Origin: Chersky-840 sp963810195
GTDB taxonomy: Bacteria; Actinomycetota; Acidimicrobiia; Acidimicrobiales; UBA8190
Length of the DNA: 64,000 nt
Assembly (NCBI GenBank): GCA_963810195.1
Contig: CAWEMO010000009.1
Location: 1 to 64,000, forward strand
Direction of reading: 5' to 3'
Part shown: piece by piece, positions 16,589 to 23,675 of the stretch
Layout of the letters: every line of letters begins with the position of its first letter
How positions within the stretch are numbered: position 1 is the first letter of the stretch
The notes under the pieces: generated by a model
Databases searched by the model: none
Told to the model about the DNA's origin: nothing
The model's input: the letters and a program-made list of their open reading frames with translations, nothing else
Program-made: the position numbers and the translations under genes

Positions 16589-17156
16589 GCCTGGTGACGG
16601 CGGCTCTCTGCTCGAAGGGCTCGGGCCCGACGTAGACGTAGCGCTGCAGGCTCGGCTCCTGCGCGAACTGGATCGTCACCTCGCCGATGCGGTCCCAACC
16701 ACACGACTCGTAGAGGCCGATGGCGGCGTCGAAGTGCACCGCGACTTCGAGGATCGGAACCTGGCCCCGCTCGTGGGCGCCGTTGACGGCGGTGTCGAGC
16801 AGAGCGTGTCCCACGCCGATGCGCCGCGCCGTCGGGCTCACGAGCACACGTGCCACCACCGCCAGCTCCTCGGCGCGCCGACCCGTGTGGCGGGCGGCGA
16901 GGTTGACGGTGTCGTTGGCTCCCGTGGCGTGCAGCGCCACGTGGCCCACCACGGTGGTGTCGATCTCCGCCACCCATGCGGCCAGCTGCTCGGGCGGGAC
17001 CATGAAGCGCTCGAGGTCCACGGGCCCCCGCGGCGGGTAGCCGTCGAGGCGCTTGACGAGCTGCGCCATCTCGAGCAGCGGGTCGACGTCGGACTGGCGA
17101 CGGGCGCGGACCTGCACACGTCCAGGATGGTCCCTGGCACGCCGGACGGGACGCAT
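16584..17156 (-). CDS. GNAT-family N-acetyltransferase
   Basis: A protein of about 190 residues with the GNAT fold. VVARVLVSPTARRIGVGHALLD contains the acetyl-CoA-binding R/Q-x-x-G-x-G/A motif, and the C-terminal part GLYESCGWDRIGE is the usual beta-bulge region. It ends in a degenerate tail (FEQRAAVTRR) whose stop lies in the right inverted repeat. The start is uncertain: ATG at 17156, five nt after the upstream AKR stop, or GTG at 17117 (VQVRARRQSDVDPLL), which fits homologue length better but lacks an evident ribosome-binding site. The acceptor substrate is unknown. Confidence 0.8.
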   Translation of the reverse strand: MRPVRRARDHPGRVQVRARRQSDVDPLLEMAQLVKRLDGYPPRGPVDLERFMVPPEQLAAWVAEIDTTVVGHVALHATGANDTVNLAARHTGRRAEELAVVARVLVSPTARRIGVGHALLDTAVNGAHERGQVPILEVAVHFDAAIGLYESCGWDRIGEVTIQFAQEPSLQRYVYVGPEPFEQRAAVTRR

Positions 17157-17161
17157 CCGCC

Positions 17162-18022
17162 TCACGCGCCGGGCATGGGGAAGATGTGGTCCTCCGTGGC
17201 CGTGGCGCGCATGGCTTGGGCGCGCTCGGCGTCGTCCATGGGCTCGAACCGGGCCGCGGCCTCGATCGTGGCCAGGGTCAGCGCGGCGTCGCTCGGCGTG
17301 CACAGGGCGTGCACTCCGGGGACGCTCAGTACGAAGCGCACCCCGCGCGCGATCTCCTCGGCACCGGTGTAGGCCTCGTACCACGTGGAGGCGGTGTGGG
17401 GACGCTCCCCCCACGGCCGCGCCGCCACCGCCTTGATGGCCATCACCCCCACGTCGCGCCCCTCGGCCTCGGCCAGCAGCGCTTCCGCGTCGTGGCGGTA
17501 GGCGGGATCGGCCCACAGGCGCGGGTTCACCGGGAACATCACGGTGTCGAGGTCGTAACGGCGCAGCGCCTCGAGCTGCGCCGCGGGCGTGGTGAGGTTG
17601 TGGCCGGTGATCCCCACGAACCGGCACAGACCCTCGTCGCGTGCCGTCAGGATGGCGGCCACGGCACGTCCCCGGGCGTCGAGCTCGTCGAGGTCGGTCA
17701 CGGCGTGCATCTGGTAGAGGTCGAATGCCTCGCAACGCAGCAGCGTGAGCGACTCCTCGAGCTGGGCCCGTACCCCGTCGGGGTCGTGGCGCATCGTCTT
17801 GCACGCCACGAACAGGCGGTCCCGGACCGGGCCGACGAGCGGCCCCAGCAGCTCCTGGGCGCGCCCGTAGCGGGGGGCGACGTCGAGGTGGTTCACCCCT
17901 GCGTCGAGGGCGGCGGCGAAGGCCGATGCCGTGACGTCGGGATCGGTGCCCCAGAAGGCGGCGCCACCGAGCACCGCCACCGACGACTCGTGCCCGGTGC
18001 GCCCCAGCCGGCGGGTGAGCAC
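17162..18022 (-). CDS. aldo/keto reductase
   Basis: A 286-residue aldo/keto reductase of the bacterial short type. It shows HLDVAPRYG (catalytic Asp and Tyr), ACKTMRHD (Lys) and YQMHAVTD (His). The GTG start at 18022 (VLTRRLGRTG) lies 14 nt after the stop of the SpoIID-propeller gene, so the two may be cotranscribed, followed by the GNAT gene. The substrate is unknown. Confidence 0.87.
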   Translation of the reverse strand: MLTRRLGRTGHESSVAVLGGAAFWGTDPDVTASAFAAALDAGVNHLDVAPRYGRAQELLGPLVGPVRDRLFVACKTMRHDPDGVRAQLEESLTLLRCEAFDLYQMHAVTDLDELDARGRAVAAILTARDEGLCRFVGITGHNLTTPAAQLEALRRYDLDTVMFPVNPRLWADPAYRHDAEALLAEAEGRDVGVMAIKAVAARPWGERPHTASTWYEAYTGAEEIARGVRFVLSVPGVHALCTPSDAALTLATIEAAARFEPMDDAERAQAMRATATEDHIFPMPGA

Positions 18023-18036
18023 GCCCGCGCTCCCCG

Positions 18037-20361
18037 CTACCCCGCCACCAGCGCGCCGCCCACGAGGCGGCCGCTCCACCCCGCCACCGCGTCCGCCACG
18101 TCGCCGAACTGCGGCGCGTCGCCGAACTCCACGGCGCGGCCGTTGGCGGTGACGATCAGGTACCCGCCACCTGTGCGGGTCCCGAGCAGCGCCACCGCGG
18201 TGGCGCGGATACCCGCCCCGGGCAGCGAGCCCGAGAATCCGGAGTCGCCGAAGCAGAACACGCCGCCGTCGGCGGCCACGAGCCAGTAGCCGCCCCCGTC
18301 GGGGGTGGGCGCCATGCCCACCACGGGCTGGGCCAGGGTCAGCGCCCCGGTCGAGCCGTGGAAGGCGGCGTCGCCGTAGGAGAACACGCCGCCGTCGGCG
18401 GCCACGAGCCAGTAGCCGCCCCCGTCGGGGGTGGGCGCCATGCCCACCACGGGGGCATCGAGCTTCTTGCCCCCCATCGATCCGTGGAAGGCGGCGTCGC
18501 CGTAGGAGAAGACCCCGCCGTCGGACGCCACGAGCCAGTAGCCGCCGCCGTCGGGAGTGGGCGCCATGCCCACCACCGGCTTCACGAGGGGGAGGTTCCC
18601 GGCCGAGCCGTGGAAGGCGGCGTCGCCGTAGGAGAAGACCCCGCCGTCGGACGCCACGAGCCAGTAGCCGCCGTCGTCGGGAGTGGCGGCCATGCCCACC
18701 ACCGGCTTCACCAGGGGGAGGTTCCCCGCCGAGCCGTGGAAGGCGGCGTCGCCGAAGGAGAACACGCCGCCGTCCGATCCCACCAGCCAGTAGCCGCCGA
18801 TGCCGCCGCTCGACTCGTTGGTGACCGAGAACCAGTTCGACTGCAGGCCGTACTGGGCGAACTGCGACGCGAAGGCGTTGCCGCTGACCGTCACGCTGCC
18901 GGCGCTGCCCTGCACGGTCATGGCGAGCACCCGGCCCCCGAGGTCGCCGAGGCCGTTGCGCTGGGTCACGTCCACCGATTCGAGCGTCCCGATCTGGGGA
19001 TAGGCGCTGTCGATGGCCGACACCGGGACCTGGGCCTGCCAGCTGTGGTGCGAGTTGCACGCGCCGGGCACGCACACCGAGTCACCGTTGTCCGGCACCG
19101 CCGCGAAGGTCCCGCCCGCGCTGTAACCGCCCGTCGACGACGAGTACTGGGTGCTCGCCACCGCGGCTCCGCCGGGCATGAGCACCGCCATGTCGGCGGT
19201 GGCGGTGACGGCGGTGTCGGTGACGGTGTTCTCGTTGGCGATGCCCGGGTAGTCCTGGCACGTGGAGTCGCAGATGTCCGCGTAGCCGAAGTAGCCCAAC
19301 AGAGAGCCGTAGGTGCTCATCACGTACGACCGGGCCGCCACCGCCTGCGCCTCGAGCTCCTGGAGGCCTGCGCCGCCGCCGAGCGCGCCCCACGACGCCG
19401 GGGACTCCGAGGGCGTCACGTCGGCCACGTACTGCCCGAGGGGCACGACGTTCACGGTGCGCGCCTGGTCGGCGGAATTGACCGTCCCCTGGAGCGTGCC
19501 GCGCACGGTGACGCTGGAGGGATTCATGCACAGTGTCAGCGCCGCCGACGCCACGTTCCCGGGAAAGGGCTCCGAACCCGGCATCGGTGACGCCACGGGA
19601 CTTGTCACACCCATAGCTACCGGAGCTCCCCAGTTGCCGTTGCCACCACACCCGCCCGAGCTCGTGTACACGTCCCAGAGGTTCCCGGGACCCACCCGTT
19701 GGAAGCGCGCCCCCCAGCCCGGTTGCAACGTGGTCGTCCCGTCCACCAGGAACGAAGAGCCCGAGGTGACGATCACGTCGTTGTCGGCGTTCTCCGTCAT
19801 GGCCACCGTGACCGGGGTGGCGTCGTCGCTCCACCCGTTGGGCAGCGCGCCCACGGTGGTCTGGCCGCCGGCGCTGAGCGTCCCGTAGTACGTGGAGAGG
19901 ATCTGCTGGTACGACAGCCCCTGCAGGGCGTAGCCGAGCGCGCCCCACTGACCCATGCCCGCGCCCGCGCCGTAGCCGTGGCCGGTGAGGTTGACGTCGG
20001 GGTAGGGATAGGCGGCCGCCGGCCCGGCGGGGACCACGGCGAGCAGGCCCGAGAGCCCGGCCAGCACCGTGGCGGCGGGAACGATCCGGACCAGGGCGCG
20101 GCGCCGACGGAGGGAGGGGAAGCGGATACGACGATGGTAGCGATCGGGGCCGTGCCGGAGGCGGACGCCTCCGGGGAAACCCTGGCCGCGACACGGTTTC
20201 GCGCCCCGGGCCGACCCCGGCCTGCTCGTGATGGGGAGCCTCGCCTGGCACGGCTCACCCCCGCCCGGCGCGGTGCGTCGTGAGCCGCGTGGGCGCGACG
20301 TCGTCGACCTCGTCCTGGGCGACGGCACCTGACCCCGTACACGATACGGTGGCCGGACCAT
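18037..20361 (-). CDS. secreted SpoIID/LytB-domain protein with six C-terminal propeller repeats
   Basis: A large exported protein. A basic stretch and hydrophobic segment (RRRRALVRIVPAATVLAGL..., ending PAGPAAA) is a signal peptide. The middle part has the SpoIID/LytB signature (VVPLGQYVADVTPSESP... LEAQAVAARSYV), a domain tied to peptidoglycan remodelling or amidase activation. The C-terminal ~250 residues are six repeats of about 42 residues, GYWLVxSDGGVFSxGDAAFHGS, the last degenerate. No ATG, GTG or TTG occurs in frame just before the signal peptide; the nearest are GTG 20328 and ATG 20361, which would add ~80 odd residues, so the start is unsure and a frame error near 20.2 kb is possible. 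It is divergent from a methyltransferase gene. Confidence 0.82.
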   Translation of the reverse strand: MVRPPYRVRGQVPSPRTRSTTSRPRGSRRTAPGGGEPCQARLPITSRPGSARGAKPCRGQGFPGGVRLRHGPDRYHRRIRFPSLRRRRALVRIVPAATVLAGLSGLLAVVPAGPAAAYPYPDVNLTGHGYGAGAGMGQWGALGYALQGLSYQQILSTYYGTLSAGGQTTVGALPNGWSDDATPVTVAMTENADNDVIVTSGSSFLVDGTTTLQPGWGARFQRVGPGNLWDVYTSSGGCGGNGNWGAPVAMGVTSPVASPMPGSEPFPGNVASAALTLCMNPSSVTVRGTLQGTVNSADQARTVNVVPLGQYVADVTPSESPASWGALGGGAGLQELEAQAVAARSYVMSTYGSLLGYFGYADICDSTCQDYPGIANENTVTDTAVTATADMAVLMPGGAAVASTQYSSSTGGYSAGGTFAAVPDNGDSVCVPGACNSHHSWQAQVPVSAIDSAYPQIGTLESVDVTQRNGLGDLGGRVLAMTVQGSAGSVTVSGNAFASQFAQYGLQSNWFSVTNESSGGIGGYWLVGSDGGVFSFGDAAFHGSAGNLPLVKPVVGMAATPDDGGYWLVASDGGVFSYGDAAFHGSAGNLPLVKPVVGMAPTPDGGGYWLVASDGGVFSYGDAAFHGSMGGKKLDAPVVGMAPTPDGGGYWLVAADGGVFSYGDAAFHGSTGALTLAQPVVGMAPTPDGGGYWLVAADGGVFCFGDSGFSGSLPGAGIRATAVALLGTRTGGGYLIVTANGRAVEFGDAPQFGDVADAVAGWSGRLVGGALVAG
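18050..18803 (-). repeat. six 126-bp propeller-type repeats (SpoIID protein)
   Basis: Units of 126 bp (42 codons) repeat with strong DNA identity, for example the stretch beginning at 18361 recurs at 18487. Each encodes GYWLVxxDGGVFSxGDAxFHGS followed by a KPVVGMAxTPDG-like linker. Five are well conserved and the sixth (GYLIVTANGRAVEFGDA) is degenerate. Confidence 0.85.
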
Positions 20362-20376
20362 GGTCCAGGGCCACTG

Positions 20377-21306
20377 ATGAGCAGGCTCCGCTCTCCTCGA
20401 TCCGCGTTGGCGGGGCTGGTGCGCAGGCTGCAGTCCCGGCTCGGCGCCGGCGGCCTGGCCGGGCTCCCCCCGGAGGCGCAGCTCAGCGTCGTCTACGAGG
20501 CCCTGCTCGGCCGGGAGCCCGACCCCTCGGGAGTGGCGTCGTACCTCCCCGCGCTGGCGAACGGGTCCCTGTCGCCGTCGCAACTCGCCGAGTGGTTCTA
20601 CGCCTCGAACGAATGGTGGACCGTGGCGCCGTTCACCCAGCTCGCCCCCGCGCTGCACTTCAGCCGGAGCCTCTTCGTCCGCTCGTTGCCCAGGGCCCGC
20701 CGGATCCTCGACCTCGGGGGCACGGCGCTGGGGTCCGACAAGGGCGCCATGGTCCTCATGGGCTACCCCTACGCCTTCGACGAGCTCGTGGTCGTCGACC
20801 TCCCGCCTGACGATCGCAACGACCTCTACAAGGAGTCGGTCGCCCGCGACGTCACACACACCGAACTCGGGCCCGTCCGGTACAACTACCACTCGATGTC
20901 GGACCTGACGCAGTACGCCAGCGGTTCCTTCGACCTCGTCTACAGCGGCCAGAGCATCGAGCACGTCCCGGTCGAGGAGGCCGAGCGCGTCCTCGTCGGC
21001 GCGGCGAGGATCCTTCGCCCCGGCGGCTACCTCGCCCTCGACACCCCCAACGCGCGCGTGTGCCGGCTCCAGCAGCCCGGGTTCATCGACCCCGACCACG
21101 ACCACGAGTACACCCACAAGGAGATGACGGAGAAGCTGCACGAGGCGGGGTTCGAGGTCCTCGAGGCCAAGGGGCTCAACTACGCCGGTCGCTCCCTGGC
21201 CCGGGCGGAGTTCTCGGTACAAGAGGTGGCCACCAACCGGGGGCTCTTCGCCGAGATCGAGGACTGCTATCTCCTGAGCTACCTGTGCCGCACACCGGCG
21301 CGTTGA
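20377..21306 (+). CDS. DUF4214-SAM methyltransferase fusion
   Basis: A 309-residue protein. Residues ~30-90 (QLSVVYEALLGREPDPSG..., LSPSQLAEWFYASNEW) match the DUF4214 helical domain often found next to glycan enzymes and on secreted proteins. The rest is a class I methyltransferase with motif I ILDLGGTALGSDKG, an acidic residue in VVVDLP, and the DLVYSGQSIEHV/ LRPGGYLALDTPN segments. The motif I is atypical (GGTALGS). It opens the plus-strand glycan cluster, and the following gene starts 12 nt after its stop. It may methylate a glycan or lipid-linked sugar. Confidence 0.82.
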   Translation: MSRLRSPRSALAGLVRRLQSRLGAGGLAGLPPEAQLSVVYEALLGREPDPSGVASYLPALANGSLSPSQLAEWFYASNEWWTVAPFTQLAPALHFSRSLFVRSLPRARRILDLGGTALGSDKGAMVLMGYPYAFDELVVVDLPPDDRNDLYKESVARDVTHTELGPVRYNYHSMSDLTQYASGSFDLVYSGQSIEHVPVEEAERVLVGAARILRPGGYLALDTPNARVCRLQQPGFIDPDHDHEYTHKEMTEKLHEAGFEVLEAKGLNYAGRSLARAEFSVQEVATNRGLFAEIEDCYLLSYLCRTPAR

Positions 21307-21317
21307 AAGGGGGCGGC

Positions 21318-22364
21318 GTGCGCAGCGACGACCCGGGGCCGTCGGGCACGGGCCCCTCCGGCATCGATGACCCTTCCGACATCGACGACGAGGACGCGGC
21401 GATCCGGTACCTCGACGAGGTGCGGCGCGAGATCGACGACGAGGTGCGCAGACGACGCGTGTCGGGCGACCTGCCTCTCGACGTCGAGCGCGACCTGGAC
21501 CAGCAGTTCCTGCGGCACTCCCCCCTCGGCGGCCGCGGGGCGGCGCTCCGCGACATGCTCCGGCTCGTGGACGCGTCGGTGTTCATCGACCCCGTCGTGC
21601 CTGTCGACTCCCGCCGGCCGGGGGGAGCGACGGTCAAGCGCGGGCTGCGGTCGCTGAGCCTGTGGTACCTGCGCTACGTCACGCACCAGGTCAGCGAGTT
21701 CGCCACCGCCGTCAGTCGCGCCCTGCACGTGCTCGACGCCCAGGTGACCGACCTGCGCCGCAAGGTGGACGCCATCCCGGTAGCGACGTCGGTCACCGTC
21801 GAGGTCCCGTGGGCGCATCACCCCGGCGCGTGGTGGGTGCAGGCGGTCACCGACGACCTCGGCGGCCGTCCTGGCCGCGTCCTGCACGCCGCGTGCGGAG
21901 ACGGATGGCTCGTCGCCGCCCTCGCGGAGCGCGGCGTGGACGCCTACGGGGTCGATCCCCGTCACCGGGCCCGGTCCCTCGAGCTCGACGCGCTGGACCT
22001 GCGGGTCGAGGACCTCACCGAGCATCTCGGGGCCGTCGCCTCGGGATCGCTGCACGCCGTGGTGTTGTCGGGGGTGGTCGAGGGCTCGGGCCAGGGCGAG
22101 CGCACCAAGCTCCTCGAGGAGGCCGTGCGCTGCCTGGTCCCGTCCGGGGCCCTGTTCGTCCATTCCCTCAGCCCGGCGAGCTGGGCCGGTGCCGACGCGC
22201 CACTCGAGGCCGACATGGTCCCGGCGCGGCCGTACCGGCCGCGGACGTGGCTGAGCGTCCTCGACGGCCTGGGCCTCGAAGCCACCGTCGCCGAGGGGCC
22301 CGAAGGGGGCGACTACCTCGTGACCGGCCGCCCCCGCGGCAGCGGTCGTCCGGGCGCCCCGTGA
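21318..22364 (+). CDS. putative methyltransferase with N-terminal helical region
   Basis: A 348-residue protein with GTG start and AAAGGGGG upstream. The N-terminal 150 residues are acidic/basic helical sequence (EVRREIDDEVRRRRVSGDLP), and a region before the enzyme (VSRALHVLDAQVTDLRRKVD) looks like a coiled coil. The C-terminal half has a recognisable motif I (VLHAACGDGWLVAAL) and acidic residue (YGVDPRH) of class I methyltransferases. It is paralogous to the 31.6-kb gene, which has lost motif I. The next gene is a glycosyltransferase, and this pair recurs at 31.6-33.8 kb. Confidence 0.75.
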   Translation: MRSDDPGPSGTGPSGIDDPSDIDDEDAAIRYLDEVRREIDDEVRRRRVSGDLPLDVERDLDQQFLRHSPLGGRGAALRDMLRLVDASVFIDPVVPVDSRRPGGATVKRGLRSLSLWYLRYVTHQVSEFATAVSRALHVLDAQVTDLRRKVDAIPVATSVTVEVPWAHHPGAWWVQAVTDDLGGRPGRVLHAACGDGWLVAALAERGVDAYGVDPRHRARSLELDALDLRVEDLTEHLGAVASGSLHAVVLSGVVEGSGQGERTKLLEEAVRCLVPSGALFVHSLSPASWAGADAPLEADMVPARPYRPRTWLSVLDGLGLEATVAEGPEGGDYLVTGRPRGSGRPGAP

Positions 22365-22416
22365 GCCGGCGACAGCAACCGCGACGGCGCAGGCAACGGC
22401 GAGAGCGACAGCGACG

Positions 22417-23675
22417 ATGAAGGTCGCCTTCGTCACCCCCCGCTACGGGCTCGAGGTGATGGGCGGCGCGGAGTCGGCCGCCCGGCAACTGGCCGAGCAC
22501 CTGGTGGCGGAGTGCCGATGGCAGGTCGAGGTCTTCTCCACGTGCGCGCTCGACCACATCACCTGGGACAACGTCCTCCCCGCCGGCGACAGCGTCCTCA
22601 ACGGGGTGACGGTCCACCGGTTCGCGTCGAGCGCGGGCGGGTTCCCGAGTTCTACGAGCTCGACGCCCGGCTGCGGGTGGCGCCGGCGGAGGCGGGCCTG
22701 GAGCAGTCGCGGCGGTGGGTCGAGCTCAACGGGCCGGTCACGCCCGACCTCGTCGACGCACTGCGGGAGAGCGACGCCGACGTGGTCGCCTTCTATCCCT
22801 ACCTCTACTACCCGACGGTCGAGGGCATGGACGCGGTCACCGCACCGCGGGTCCTGCACCCTGCCGCCCACGACGAGCCTGCGTTGTATCTCGAGGTCTT
22901 CGACGCCACCTTCAGCGAGGCCGACGCCATCTGCTACCACACGGGGGCCGAACGCCGGCTCGTGCAACGCCTCCATCAGGTGGCGCAGATCCCCCAGATC
23001 GTGCTCGGCCTGGGCGTCTCCGCCGTCATCGAGGGCGGGCGGCCGGGCGGGGAGATCCTGGGCATCGGGGACCGGCCCTACGTCGTGAGCGTGGGCCGGG
23101 TCGACGAGCACAAGGGCTCGGCGATGCTGGCCCAGTTCTTCCGCACCTACAAGCAACGCCACCCCGGGCCCCTCGCCCTAGCGCTGGTCGGGCCGGTGGC
23201 GGCGTCGGTCCCCGACCACGAGGACATCGTCCTGACCGGCACGGTGAGCGAGGCCGACAAGTGGGACATCGTGCGCGACGCCGTGGTCTCGATCTCCCCG
23301 TCGGCGCTGGAGTCGTTCTCCTTGGTGGTCCTCGAGGCCTGGGAGCGCTCGGTCCCGGTGCTGGTGAACGCCACGTGCGACCCCACCCGCGAGCACTGCG
23401 AGCGATCGGGCGGAGGGCTGTGGTTCGGCTCCTACCGGGAGTTCGAGGTCGTCCTCGAACGCCTGTGCGCCGACGCCGGCCTACGGACGCTGCTCGGCAC
23501 CCGGGGCCGCGCCTACGTGGACCGCTACTACCAGTGGCCCGACCTGATCCGCCGCTACGCCGCGTTCCTCGGTACCGTGCGCGAGCGCCACGACGCCGGA
23601 CAGCGCCTGACCGGTCAGAAGCCGGCCACCCCGACCACGGGTTGGGCGAGGGGCAGCCCGCCGGCCGACCCGTAG
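22417..23675 (+). CDS. glycosyltransferase family 4-type, apparent frameshift
   Basis: The gene starts at ATG 22417 (MKVAFVTPRYGLEVMGGAES) and its sequence continues in another frame from about 22640 (VPEFYELDARLRVA...). Joined, the halves give about 419 residues matching the intact paralogue at 32587: GGAES near the N-terminus, HPAAHDEPALYLEVF, the YVVSVGRVDEHKGS donor-domain start, and SPSALESFSLVVLEAW. The step corresponds to one missing base around GGGCGGG at 22636-22642. Either a sequencing error or a recent inactivation explains it. The 3' end overlaps the convergent secreted-protein gene by 61 bp. Confidence 0.75.
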
